Shown here in pieces: positions 1 through 8,399 of a stretch of DNA of 64,000 nt. Below the pieces are notes generated by a model. That model saw only the letters and a program-made list of their open reading frames with translations, had not been told where the DNA came from and did no database searches. A program made the translations under genes and the position numbers. This DNA is from JAPOXR01 sp965219635 (lineage in GTDB: Bacteria > Pseudomonadota > Alphaproteobacteria > Rhodobacterales > Rhodobacteraceae), in contig OZ244783.1 of assembly GCA_965219635.1 (NCBI GenBank), positions 620,001 to 684,000 on the forward strand. The letters are read 5' to 3'. Each line of letters opens with the position of its first letter. Position 1 is the first letter of the stretch.

Positions 1-1
1 A

Positions 2-574
2 CGGCTGATGGCCCGCTATCCCCATGAACTATCCGGCGGCATGAGGCAGCGGGTCATGATTGCGCAGGCGCTTGCCTGCAACCCCGACATCCTCATTGCC
101 GACGAACCGACGACGGCCCTGGACGTGACTGTCGAGGCGCGCATTCTTCAACTCATCAGCGAACTGCAACGCCGGAACCGGACCAGCGTCCTCTACATCA
201 GTCACGATCTTTCGCTGGTGCATCGTATCTGCGACCGCGTTGCTGTCATGTATGCAGGCAGGCTGGTTGAAATCGGAACAACCTCAGAGGTCTTCCGCAA
301 CCCGAGGCATCCTTACACGCGCGGCCTGCTGGCAGCGGCGTCAATGTCCGATACGCCACGGGGGCGGTTGGCTGCCATTGGCGGTACCGTTCCCGAACTG
401 GTGGATCCTCCGGAAGCGTGCCGGTTTGCTGGACGCTGCCCCTTCGAGGCCGAGGCATGTGGCCAATTCAGTCCTCAGCTTGAACAATTGTCAGGGGAGC
501 ACTGGGTCGCCTGCTTTCTTGACCATCCTGCTCCTTCAGGCGAGCAGCCAAGCCGTTCGGACGCGCGGGCATGA
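2..574 (+). CDS. Dipeptide/oligopeptide ABC transporter ATP-binding protein, DppD-type (5' end outside window)
   Basis: The frame is open from the first bases of the window, so the gene is cut at its 5' end and the Walker A region is missing. What remains starts just before the ABC signature (LSGGMRQR), followed by Walker B (ILIADEPTTALD) and the switch histidine in ISHD. The C-terminal part carries the oligopeptide-type extension with a Cys-rich stretch (CRFAGRCP), typical of DppD/OppD subunits. It energises uptake of peptides or similar solutes from the cytoplasmic face of the inner membrane. The stop overlaps the start of the next ATPase by 4 bp (ATGA), so the two are translationally coupled. 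The family is clear; the substrate is not determined. Confidence 0.93.
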   Translation, partial: RLMARYPHELSGGMRQRVMIAQALACNPDILIADEPTTALDVTVEARILQLISELQRRNRTSVLYISHDLSLVHRICDRVAVMYAGRLVEIGTTSEVFRNPRHPYTRGLLAAASMSDTPRGRLAAIGGTVPELVDPPEACRFAGRCPFEAEACGQFSPQLEQLSGEHWVACFLDHPAPSGEQPSRSDARA

Positions 575-1944
575 GCGGGCCCGGCAACAGTTCCGCTACC
601 CGCTTGGCGCAATCGGGGAATTCCGTGGTTCTTTCGCTGCGCGGGGTCAAGAAGCATTTCCCAATTCGCGAAGGGGCGCTCCAGCGGGTCGTCGGGCACG
701 TTCGGGCTGTGGATGGCGTCAGTTTCAACATTCGCCGGGGCGAGACTGTCGGCCTTGTCGGGGAGAGCGGTTGCGGCAAGACGACCTTGGGACGATGCGT
801 CAGCGGCCTGACCGAAGTGACCGATGGCGGCATCTACTTCGACCTGGACGCCGGACAGGCAGAGCGCCTGGAGGAATTGACACGCAAGGACAGTAGCGCC
901 TTGTCGGAGGCAGAGTCACAGGAGTTGGCCCAACTCAGCTCGGCCCACCGGATAGACATGCTTGGCAGCGAAGCCCGCAGAAGATACCGGCGGAACTGTC
1001 AGATGGTCTTTCAGGACAGCTTTGCGTCCTTGAATCCGCGGCATCTCGTAATCGACCTCGTTGGCCGCCCGTTTCGAGTCTACCGGGAGGCAACCGGCAC
1101 AGCGCTCAGAGAGCGGGTTGTCGAACTCCTTGAACAGGTTGGGCTGGGGCGCCAGCATCTCCACCGGTACCCTCATCAATTCTCGGGAGGTCAACGCCAG
1201 AGAATCTCGATTGCCCGCGCTCTTGCCCTCAATCCGGAGATGCTGGTGCTTGATGAACCGACCAGTGCACTTGATGTGTCGGTACAGGCTCAGATCCTCA
1301 ATCTTCTCCACGAACTGCAAGTACAGCGGAACCTGGCATATCTGTTTGTCACGCACGACCTGTCGGTCGTGCAGCACATGGCCGACCGGATTGTGGTCAT
1401 GTATCTCGGCAAGGTCTGCGAGGAAGCGGCAACCTCCAGAGTCTTCGAAGCGCCATTGCACCCGTATACCCGGGCATTGATGGATGCCATACCGGACCTT
1501 GGGGCAGAGGAAGATGCCAAGGAGGTCAAGGGACTGGAAGGTTCGGTCCCGGACCCGGCCAGGCCTCCGCGGGGATGCAGGTTCCATACTCGTTGCCCGA
1601 TGGTCACTGCCGACTGCGGATGGGAGGTAGATGACGCCGTTCGCTGGCTCGAGGACCGGGATGACATGTTCAACCAACTGGAAGGAGTGATCCGGCGCTC
1701 TGACTTTGACGCAGATCTGGAGTTTGCCGATGAGGAGTCGGCAGCCCAGTTGATCCAGGCGCTGAACTCCGATTCAATTCCGCAAGCCATGCGTACTGCC
1801 CTGGAAGTTGCAGAACCCAAGGGCAGTAAGGTCAGGATATCTTTCAGGCACAGTGATGAACCCCGGCTCGAGACCCGGGAAGAAGATCATCTGTCCGCGT
1901 GCATTCTGAATCTGGATCAGTTCCGGCCGCAGCCTATCCGATGA
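571..1944 (+). CDS. Dipeptide/oligopeptide ABC transporter ATP-binding protein, DppF-type, enlarged
   Basis: Second ATPase of the same transporter, 457 residues against roughly 320-350 for usual DppF/OppF proteins. Walker A is GESGCGKTT near residue 65, the Q-loop is MVFQDSF, the signature FSGGQRQR, Walker B MLVLDEPTSALD and the H-loop THDLS. Two features are odd. About 50 extra, charged residues lie between Walker A and the Q-loop (from GIYFDLD to RRRYRRN). A C-terminal tail of about 100 acidic residues follows the Cys-rich oligopeptide extension. Both are in frame and free of stops, so they look like genuine elaborations. The start overlaps the previous stop. The missing permeases and binding protein presumably lie upstream of the window. 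Confidence 0.93.
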   Translation: MSGPGNSSATRLAQSGNSVVLSLRGVKKHFPIREGALQRVVGHVRAVDGVSFNIRRGETVGLVGESGCGKTTLGRCVSGLTEVTDGGIYFDLDAGQAERLEELTRKDSSALSEAESQELAQLSSAHRIDMLGSEARRRYRRNCQMVFQDSFASLNPRHLVIDLVGRPFRVYREATGTALRERVVELLEQVGLGRQHLHRYPHQFSGGQRQRISIARALALNPEMLVLDEPTSALDVSVQAQILNLLHELQVQRNLAYLFVTHDLSVVQHMADRIVVMYLGKVCEEAATSRVFEAPLHPYTRALMDAIPDLGAEEDAKEVKGLEGSVPDPARPPRGCRFHTRCPMVTADCGWEVDDAVRWLEDRDDMFNQLEGVIRRSDFDADLEFADEESAAQLIQALNSDSIPQAMRTALEVAEPKGSKVRISFRHSDEPRLETREEDHLSACILNLDQFRPQPIR

Positions 1945-2384
1945 TCGGGTTGGTTCCAGACATTCGGCTTGTGCGCGCTTTTTTGGATGCAGTACAAATC
2001 ACCAATCAATTCGCTTGGTTCTGTATTCTGGTTCTGGCCGGTCCAAACTGGCGTCCCTGCCGCCTGCCAAGGGCTAATCCAGTCACAAGGCATTCGCTTG
2101 CGCATTCTGCCAGAACTGTGGCGTCACTGGTGCCCGAAGGCAATTGCGAAGATCGAGTTGCCTGGTGGCACTGGGTGAACTGGAGCAAGCGGAAGAGGTT
2201 CAATCAGGGTCTTTCCCTAACCCGTAACGTAGTTTTAAGTCGTGACCCCTCATGCTCATACTGTTCTTGAGGGGTCGTATTCCAAGCCATGGATTACCTT
2301 GTGGTGCTATGTCATTTGGTCAAAGCATGCCACATCAGCGGCGACCGTTCACATTTGCGTTCAATTTCCAATGGAGGCAAACCC
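1945..2384. other. Intergenic region after the Dpp ATPases
   Basis: No convincing gene is visible; short open frames here lack a ribosome site and resemble nothing recognised. The only structured element is the inverted repeat at 2244-2276. A GGAGG at 2373-2377 serves the DUF433 gene. Confidence 0.6.
2244..2276. repeat. Inverted repeat, possible weak terminator
   Basis: Perfect 9-bp arms GACCCCTCA and TGAGGGGTC separated by 15 nt. No T-run follows on the plus strand, so intrinsic termination is uncertain. It lies 300 bp after the ABC ATPase and 110 bp before the DUF433 antitoxin, so it may mark the border of the toxin-antitoxin insert. Confidence 0.5.
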
Positions 2385-2612
2385 ATGACAGATTGGACAG
2401 ACTGCCCGGCGGTTGATCGCAATCTCCGCAAAATCAGCGGCCTTTGGGCTTTCAGGGGAACCCGGGTGCCGGTGTACGCCCTTTTCGAAAATCTCGAGAG
2501 TGGAGCCACCGTGAAGCAGTTTCTCGACTGGTATCCTGAGGTGGAGGCATGGCAGGTGGCCGCAGTCCTCAAACATGAAACCGATTCACTGAAGACGGCC
2601 GCCGCAAGGTGA
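2385..2612 (+). CDS. DUF433 family antitoxin-like protein
   Basis: A 75-residue protein with the DUF433 core: a GLWAFRGTRVPVYALFENL segment (residues about 20-38) followed by a small winged-helix-like part ending in VKQFLDWYPEVE. DUF433 proteins are small DNA-binding proteins commonly paired with DUF5615 PIN-like nucleases as toxin-antitoxin modules. The ATG is chosen because GGAGG sits 7 nt upstream; longer upstream starts lack this. The following reading frame (2609 onward) is a decayed DUF5615-like toxin overlapping this stop, so the antitoxin now appears to lack a functional partner. Recognition rests on motif similarity. Confidence 0.8.
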   Translation: MTDWTDCPAVDRNLRKISGLWAFRGTRVPVYALFENLESGATVKQFLDWYPEVEAWQVAAVLKHETDSLKTAAAR

Positions 2613-2947
2613 CTGTCATGTTTGAACACGGGGACTCCTGGACCCCTGCGGAGGCATCGGCTGGAATTCCGGCAGCAGTCTGGATTTCGTCGCGAAATCT
2701 GCGTCTACCACGTTTGCAACGAACATCCCGGGGAGGTGCGTCAACTGTAGGCAGCGTCGCTGGTCTGAGTGGCTTTGCCGGTTACCCGGTTGGGCCTGTA
2801 CCTGACCTGGAAGGCAGGCTCGGTGTAGAGGCATCAGGTCATGTGGGAAGGCTGCAGATGGATGACAATTGGCGCTCGAACCAGGCAGTGAACAGTCAAG
2901 AATGGCGGGGATGTTGCCGTCCACCGCTTGAGTTAGAGGCATTATAG
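2609..2947 (+). pseudogene. Decayed DUF5615 (PIN-like) toxin partner of the DUF433 gene
   Basis: A GTG at 2609 overlaps the DUF433 stop, as in coupled TA pairs. Read with a one-base correction near 2631, the start becomes VMFEHGTPGPLRRH, close to the VLFDxGTPxPLRR opening of DUF5615 PIN-like proteins. Without the correction it reads VMFEHGDSWTPAEA. Further down, DNWRSNQ (near 2862) resembles the family's DxNLRYQQ, and in another frame LPSTA is followed by TGA where the family has a Trp. So the gene appears frameshifted at least twice and stop-interrupted. This is a reconstruction by eye; no single frame encodes the whole domain. Confidence 0.5.
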
Positions 2948-2978
2948 CGACCAATAGGCGGGACAGAGGAGGTAGCAG

Positions 2979-3887
2979 TTGCGCAGTTCAATTGATCCGG
3001 AGCAGGTCGTTCTGACCGAAACCGTCGATGGTGAGACCTGTTACCTTCACTATGTAGAGGTCTGGGACGGCCTCTATGCGCCCGTTGGGGTCAGGAAGCC
3101 TGATGGCGAGGGACCGTTTCCCATGGTCCTTCTCGCAGTCGGAAATGGCGGCGAGGGCATGCGGTGGATTCGCGATGCGATGCAAAACCGGGCCTATACG
3201 ATGGATCGCCTTGTCGAATGTGGCATGGCCTGCGCGTGGCTGCGTTACCGGACGGAGGTCGAACTCGGCTACAACAACGGCGGGCCACTGGTGCGCGATG
3301 TGCGACAGGGCCACGAAATGTTCAACCGGTCGCCGCTTGAATATGAGGATGAGATCGCCATTGCCGAATACTTCAAGAAGTTGCCTTGGGTGGACCCGGA
3401 CAGGATGGCTCTCATTGGCATGAGCCATGGCGGCGAAATGGCGCTGAAAATCGCCTCAGAGTATCATGGGTTTGCGGCGGCGGTGGCAAGCGAGCCTGCA
3501 GCCCACGAATTCCTCGCTCTTTCCCCCGACGAAACCGCCTTCGTCAACCAGTCGACGAGCATGCGCAATATCGAAGAAATGCAGATGGCAGAACTCGGGA
3601 AGGTTCTTGGTCGGATTGAAAGGGATCTTGCGCAATCCCGCATTGAGTCGATCAACACGCCCTTCCTGATCATGGGCAGGGACGATGACCACCTACAGGG
3701 GATATTCCGTGCCACCTACGAATTGATGTACGAGGCAGGCAAGGATGTTGACTGGGTCAGCTACGGCCACGGCTTCCACGGTTATGTGTTTCCGGTCAGG
3801 GGAGCGGACGGCGAGTATGAGTTGAATGACATTCAGATTGACGCCATTGAACATGTTGTCGGCTGGCTTGCCAGACAGTTGTCCTGA
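2979..3887 (+). CDS. Alpha/beta hydrolase (dienelactone hydrolase / prolyl oligopeptidase-like)
   Basis: A 302-residue cytoplasmic hydrolase. The nucleophile elbow is GMSHGG (Gly-x-Ser-x-Gly, Ser near residue 149), a likely acid is in GRDDDH (near residue 230), and the catalytic histidine is probably in GHGFHGY (near residue 266). A TTG start is chosen because GAGGAGGT lies 6 nt upstream and no better in-frame ATG precedes the conserved fold. It is the first gene of a tight operon with an oxidoreductase, a creatininase-like amidohydrolase and a cupin, so it probably hydrolyses an ester or amide in the same catabolic route. The substrate is unknown. Confidence 0.85.
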   Translation: MRSSIDPEQVVLTETVDGETCYLHYVEVWDGLYAPVGVRKPDGEGPFPMVLLAVGNGGEGMRWIRDAMQNRAYTMDRLVECGMACAWLRYRTEVELGYNNGGPLVRDVRQGHEMFNRSPLEYEDEIAIAEYFKKLPWVDPDRMALIGMSHGGEMALKIASEYHGFAAAVASEPAAHEFLALSPDETAFVNQSTSMRNIEEMQMAELGKVLGRIERDLAQSRIESINTPFLIMGRDDDHLQGIFRATYELMYEAGKDVDWVSYGHGFHGYVFPVRGADGEYELNDIQIDAIEHVVGWLARQLS

Positions 3888-3917
3888 TTGAGCAGGCAGG
3901 ATGCGGGGAGGTTGCGG

Positions 3918-4994
3918 ATGAACCAAAGGGTGAAAGTCGGCATTGTGGGGCTTGGCCGCTGGGCACGCGTTCTGACCCGGGCTGCCAACTTGTCAGACAA
4001 GATTGAGATCGTCGCTGGCTATAGCCGGTCGGCGGAAAAACGTGCGGCCTTCGAAGCCGAGACCGGTGTGCAGTCCGCCGATTCACTCGAACAGATACTT
4101 GCGCGCCGCGATATTGAAGGCATGGTCCTGACAGTGCCGAACGAACAGCACCTGCCTGTAGCGCGACAGGTCGCCAGCGCCGGAAAGCATGTCTACACGG
4201 AAAAACCCATCGCCAGTACGCTTGAAGATGGCCTCGCCCTTGAGGCCTTGCAGGAGGAATTCGGGATAACGGTCACCGTGGGGCACAGTGCCCGGCTGCT
4301 GGGCGGTGTAATAGAGATCAAGCGCAGGATAGACTCTGGTGAACTTGGCAGGGTCGGGTTCATTGAAGCCAATTTCTCCAATGAAAGGGCGCTTGAACTC
4401 ACACCACAAACCTGGCGCTGGTACCGGGACCGTGCGCCCGGCGGGCCGCTCTCCCAGCTCGCAATTCACATGTTTGACGTTGTGAACTTCCTGGGAACAG
4501 ACATCGTTGATGTGCGTTCAATGGCCTCAAAACTCTCCCCGGTTGGCGCGGAGGTCGACGATCAATCCATGACCATTCTCGGCTTCTCTGACGGTGCAAT
4601 TGCCTATGTGGGTTCATGCTGGACTTCGCCAGGGGTGTTTTCGCTGAGGGTGTTCGGGTCCAGCGGGCTCATCCACTATGAGATCGATTTCGGCGCTTGG
4701 GACACTCCGGAGCAAATCAGGAAGAGTTCCAGCCTGTACATTCAGAGTGGAAAGGACGGTTATGGCAAGAGGCAGCGCATTGAGGAACCGGAGACAAACA
4801 TGTTTGTAGCCGAACTGGACATGTTTGCCGAGAGCTGCCGCAGTGGCAAGCCAAGCATGCTCAGCGCTGCCAACGGCAATATCGCCGTGGCCTGCGTCTT
4901 TGCAGGGCTGCAGTCGATTGAGCGCAATGGTGCAGCAGTCCGGCTTGAAGAGGTCATGACAGCTGCGCGAAACCAGCTGGTCAAGGCGGCATAG
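3918..4994 (+). CDS. Gfo/Idh/MocA family NAD(P)-dependent oxidoreductase
   Basis: About 358 residues. The N-terminal Rossmann fold shows VGIVGLGRWARV, followed by the family's EKPIA motif (YTEKPIAST), whose lysine is the usual catalytic residue. The C-terminal alpha/beta substrate domain includes GGPLSQLAIHMFDVVNF, with a His in the position expected for catalysis. The ATG at 3918 is preferred over an upstream TTG at 3888 because GGGGAGGT lies 5 nt before it and the Rossmann fold starts immediately. Family members oxidise or reduce sugars, inositols and related polyols. Here it sits between a hydrolase and a creatininase-like enzyme in one operon. Confidence 0.9.
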   Translation: MNQRVKVGIVGLGRWARVLTRAANLSDKIEIVAGYSRSAEKRAAFEAETGVQSADSLEQILARRDIEGMVLTVPNEQHLPVARQVASAGKHVYTEKPIASTLEDGLALEALQEEFGITVTVGHSARLLGGVIEIKRRIDSGELGRVGFIEANFSNERALELTPQTWRWYRDRAPGGPLSQLAIHMFDVVNFLGTDIVDVRSMASKLSPVGAEVDDQSMTILGFSDGAIAYVGSCWTSPGVFSLRVFGSSGLIHYEIDFGAWDTPEQIRKSSSLYIQSGKDGYGKRQRIEEPETNMFVAELDMFAESCRSGKPSMLSAANGNIAVACVFAGLQSIERNGAAVRLEEVMTAARNQLVKAA

Positions 4995-4997
4995 AAG

Positions 4998-5783
4998 ATG
5001 GCTCAGTCCAGGCTCATGGCTGACATGACGCAGCCCGAGGTTAAGACACAGTTGCAAGCGAACCCCTTGGTGCTTTTCCCGGCTGGAAGTGTCGAGCAGC
5101 ATGGATCGCATTTGCCTGCAGGAACAGACACCTTTGCGGCATTCAGGGTTGCGGAACTCGTTGCAGAATTAATGGATGGATTGGTTCTTCCTGCTCCCGC
5201 TGTAGGTGTGACCAGGATGCACATGCCGTTCGAGGCAACGGTAACGTTTACCCCGGAAACCTACATCCGGGTCGTGACAGAAATCTGCGGTTCGGCCGCC
5301 TCGCACGGGGCACGGGATCTGCTGATCATCAACTGGCATGAAGGCAATATTCCTGCGCTTGCAATTGCGGCAGAACAACTGCACAGCCAGGCCCACATGC
5401 GAGTGGCGACGGTTCAGGCATGTTATGTTGCTGATGAACTGTATGGCGCTGAATGCAACGGTTTGACGCACGCCGGGGAAATCGAGGCCTTGGCTGTGCT
5501 TGCAACACGCCCGGAACTGGTCCGGCTTGACCGGGTCGATGCAGGAGGAGATCCCCTGCAGGGTAGGCGGATGGACAGACTGCGCCGGACCCGGACGATA
5601 CAGCCGGTATTGACCGACATCAGAATGATTGCCCCCGCAGGCTGGTACGGCGACCCTTCTCCCGCTACCGAAGATCGTGGCCGGCTGATGATGGACCGGA
5701 TAGCTGAGGAGGTTGCCCGTCAGGCTGGGGACTTTCTCGCGCAGTTCGACCATGCGGCCGGACTGCCCGGCCGGGAGCCTTGA
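4998..5783 (+). CDS. Creatininase family amidohydrolase
   Basis: A 261-residue metal-dependent amidohydrolase. The conserved metal-binding segments are visible: GSVEQHGSHLPAGTD (Glu and His ligands, residues about 31-45), INWHEGN (near residue 112) and THAGEIE (near residue 157). The family covers creatininase, mycofactocin MftE and formamide hydrolases of flavin and pterin pathways, so the name does not fix the substrate. It starts 3 nt after the oxidoreductase stop and is followed immediately by a cupin. This supports one transcript for degrading a cyclic or N-containing compound. Confidence 0.9.
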   Translation: MAQSRLMADMTQPEVKTQLQANPLVLFPAGSVEQHGSHLPAGTDTFAAFRVAELVAELMDGLVLPAPAVGVTRMHMPFEATVTFTPETYIRVVTEICGSAASHGARDLLIINWHEGNIPALAIAAEQLHSQAHMRVATVQACYVADELYGAECNGLTHAGEIEALAVLATRPELVRLDRVDAGGDPLQGRRMDRLRRTRTIQPVLTDIRMIAPAGWYGDPSPATEDRGRLMMDRIAEEVARQAGDFLAQFDHAAGLPGREP

Positions 5784-5785
5784 AG

Positions 5786-6163
5786 ATGGTCCGGGTTGTC
5801 AGGCGGGGCGAGGGCACCAAATTGGATCTGCCGGGCCGCAGGTCCTTCGAGATCATTGGAGCATCGCAGGGATCCAGCAGTTCGACATTCCGGATTGTAG
5901 AGATCGCCCCCGGACCGGCAGTACGCAACCTTCACTTCCATGACGGCTTCGAGGAGGTGATTCACATCCTCGAAGGAACGGGAGTTCTTCGAGCCGGACA
6001 AACCGAGATACCGGTGACGCCTGGTGATACCTGCCTCATTCCAGCAGGTGTCAGACATGCCACCATCAACACAGGTGAGCAATTGATGCGCCTTATGTGT
6101 TTTTTCCCGGTAAATGACATCAAGGAGGCGACCCACGAGATTGACGAAAAGGAGTCAGGTTGA
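5786..6163 (+). CDS. Small cupin-domain protein
   Basis: A 125-residue single-domain cupin. The two cupin motifs are visible: LHFHDGFEEVIHILEG (His-x-His and Glu metal ligands, residues about 51-66) and PGDTCLIPAGVRHATIN (about 80-96, distal His). Such proteins act as metal-dependent isomerases, dioxygenases or binding proteins. The ATG at 5786 has GGGAG 8 nt upstream; a TTG at 5780 overlapping the previous stop is possible. It is the last gene of the hydrolase/oxidoreductase/creatininase operon and probably acts on the same metabolite. About 155 bp of apparently empty sequence follows before the ankyrin genes. Confidence 0.85.
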   Translation: MVRVVRRGEGTKLDLPGRRSFEIIGASQGSSSSTFRIVEIAPGPAVRNLHFHDGFEEVIHILEGTGVLRAGQTEIPVTPGDTCLIPAGVRHATINTGEQLMRLMCFFPVNDIKEATHEIDEKESG

Positions 6164-6318
6164 TCGCAAAAGCGCCGCTGACGCTATTATTTGCAATTGG
6201 CATGGCAGTTTTTGTTGAGCGGCGTTTGACATTCTAGTCTTTGGTTTTCCTAGGGTGTAGGTGGCGCATCAGGACAAGGGCTACGAAAGCGCATCCGGAT
6301 TGTGGCGCCCGCCCACTG

Positions 6319-7284
6319 TCAATTGCCCGCAGGCAGCTTGAGGCACTGGCCCTGGCGGTAGGGATTATCCGCGGTGATGTTGTTCAGCCGGCTGATCTCC
6401 ACCCAGCGGTCCGGATCGCCAAGGGCGTTCTTGGCGACAATGCTGAGGCGCACGTCGCCAGTCTGGACGATGTAACCGCCCTTGCAGAACCCGGACGGCG
6501 AGGCCGGCTTGAGACCGCTTCCCTGAAGGTGGGCAACGGCCTTCTTCAGTTCGGCGAGTTCCGGCGTGCCGCGCAGCTTCCAGTTCTTGGCGCCGACGCT
6601 GGCGGCCGTATTTCCAGCGCTGGTGATCACCGCCGGATCAGCCCCGGCATCCAGCAACAGGCGCACCACGCCGGGAGTGTTGTCGCTGGCGGCGACAACG
6701 AGCACCGACGCATTGTTGGTATTTGTGGCATGCACATTGGCCCCGGCCCTGATCAACACCCGCACCGCCGCCGTGTTTCCGGCGCGAGCAGCCACCCACA
6801 AAGGTGTCACCTTGTAGTTGGCAGACCTGGCCTCGATGTCGGCGCCGCGGCGGATCAAGGCCTCCATCGTTCCTGTGTAGGATTTCAGGGCCGCAAAATG
6901 CAGTGGTGTGTAGCCATTCACGCCACCGCGGCCATTCGGATCAGCGCCGTAATTGACCAGCCAATCGACCATTTCAGCATTGAAGGCATAGTGCAACGGC
7001 AGGCGGCCATCCGGCTCGCCGCGCCCGTTGGGATCGGCGCCGGCCTGGAGCAGCGCCACCAGGGGGCCGAGATTGCCAACCCAGGCGGCGAGATGCAGCG
7101 GCATAAAGGCGGCCTTGTTTCCTTCGCTCGGCCTGATGGCATTGGGGTCATGGCCCATGCGGATATAGTGGCGCACCTCGTCGCCAGTAGCCCGCTCCAT
7201 GAAGCGGTGGTCCAGCAGCGGATTGGCCTGTGCGGGCGCCGCCAGGGCCAGCAGCAGGGTTGCGGTCAATGCGGTCCTGATCAT
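6319..7284 (-). CDS. Exported ankyrin-repeat protein with C-terminal LysM-like domain, copy 1
   Basis: 321 residues. Residues 1-20 form a Sec signal peptide ending in APAQA. About six ankyrin repeats follow (residues about 55-245; for example TPLHFAALKS and LLLDAGADP). Residues about 266-318 read as a LysM domain (start GYIVQTGDV, core DPDRWVEISRLNNI, end GQCLKLPAG), implying periplasmic location and peptidoglycan binding. An AGGAGA lies 8 nt before the ATG. It is the promoter-distal member of three tandem paralogues. The central repeats differ from the other two copies (VAASDNTPGVV), while the C-terminus is almost identical to copy 3. Confidence 0.9.
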   Translation of the reverse strand: MIRTALTATLLLALAAPAQANPLLDHRFMERATGDEVRHYIRMGHDPNAIRPSEGNKAAFMPLHLAAWVGNLGPLVALLQAGADPNGRGEPDGRLPLHYAFNAEMVDWLVNYGADPNGRGGVNGYTPLHFAALKSYTGTMEALIRRGADIEARSANYKVTPLWVAARAGNTAAVRVLIRAGANVHATNTNNASVLVVAASDNTPGVVRLLLDAGADPAVITSAGNTAASVGAKNWKLRGTPELAELKKAVAHLQGSGLKPASPSGFCKGGYIVQTGDVRLSIVAKNALGDPDRWVEISRLNNITADNPYRQGQCLKLPAGN

Positions 7285-7358
7285 CGGATTTCTCCTTTCA
7301 GCCGGGGATTGCCTGAACCAATACAGTTACCTGTCTACTGTTATGTTCCCGTAGTCCC

Positions 7359-8324
7359 TCATCCCCCGGCTGGCAGCTTGAGGCACTGGCCCTTGCGGTA
7401 CGGGTTATCGGCGGTGATGCTGTTCAGCCGGCTGATCTCCATCCACCGTTCTGGATCGCCGAGGGCATTCTCGGCAACGATGCTGAGGCGCACATCGCCC
7501 GCCTGAACGATGTAGCCGTCGGCGCAGAACCCGGGTGAGGAGATCGGCGTGAGTCCGGCGCCCGGCAAGTGGGCGACAGCCCTCTTCAGCTCGGCGAGTT
7601 CCGGTGTGCCGCGCAACTTCCAGTTCTTGGCGGCGATGCTGGCCACTGTACTGCCGCTGTCGTGGATCACCGTCGGATCGGCGCCGGCATCGAGCAGCGC
7701 CCGCACCGTCTCCTGATAGTTGTATTTGGCTGCAACATAGAGAACTGTTGTCCCCCGGGTGTTGGCGGCATGGACATCGGCGCCGGCACTGATCAACACC
7801 CGCACCGCCGCCGTGTTTCCGAATTTGGCGGCCAGCCACAGCGGCGTCACCTTGTAGGCGGCAGTCAAGGCCTCGATGTTCGCGCCGCGGCGGATCAGGG
7901 CCTCGATCGCACCGGGCCTGGACCGGTCGGCGGCAAAATGCAGCGGCGTGTAGCCGTTGGTGCCGGTCCTCAGTTCCAGCTCGGCGCCGTAATTGACCAG
8001 CATGTCGACAATGGCGGCGTCGGCGGCCCAGTGCAGCGCCACGCGGCCATTCGGCTCGGCGCGGCCGTTGGGATCGGCCCCGGCCTGCAGCAGCGCCACC
8101 AGGGCGCCGAGATTGCCCGCCCATGCAGCCAGGTGCAGCGGCGTGTAGGCGACAAGATCGTCGTCGCCCGGCCCGATGGCCTCGGGGTCGTGGCCCATGC
8201 GGATATAGTGGCGCACCTCGTCGCCGGTCGCCCGCACCATGAAACGCTCGTCCAGCAGCGGGTTGGCCTGTGCGGGCGCTGCCAGCGCCAGCAGCAGGGC
8301 TGCGGTCAATGCGGTCCTGATCAT
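7359..8324 (-). CDS. Exported ankyrin-repeat protein with C-terminal LysM-like domain, copy 2
   Basis: 321 residues, same plan as its neighbours: signal peptide to APAQA, ankyrin repeats at about 55-245, LysM-like end (GYIVQAGDV, ERWMEISRLNSI, KGQCLKLPAG). Its ankyrin repeats 4-5 (LAAKFGNTAAVRVLI, YVAAKYNYQETVRALL) match copy 3 closely and differ from copy 1. Its LysM part is the most divergent of the three. The 74-nt spacer between copies 1 and 2 is nearly the same as that between copies 2 and 3, so the duplicated unit includes the upstream regulatory region. Ankyrin repeats mediate protein binding; the exported location suggests a periplasmic partner. Confidence 0.9.
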   Translation of the reverse strand: MIRTALTAALLLALAAPAQANPLLDERFMVRATGDEVRHYIRMGHDPEAIGPGDDDLVAYTPLHLAAWAGNLGALVALLQAGADPNGRAEPNGRVALHWAADAAIVDMLVNYGAELELRTGTNGYTPLHFAADRSRPGAIEALIRRGANIEALTAAYKVTPLWLAAKFGNTAAVRVLISAGADVHAANTRGTTVLYVAAKYNYQETVRALLDAGADPTVIHDSGSTVASIAAKNWKLRGTPELAELKRAVAHLPGAGLTPISSPGFCADGYIVQAGDVRLSIVAENALGDPERWMEISRLNSITADNPYRKGQCLKLPAGG

Positions 8325-8399
8325 CCGATTACTCCTTTCAGCTGGAGATTGCCTGAACCAATACAGTTACCTGTTTACTGTTATGTTCCCGCACCTTCC

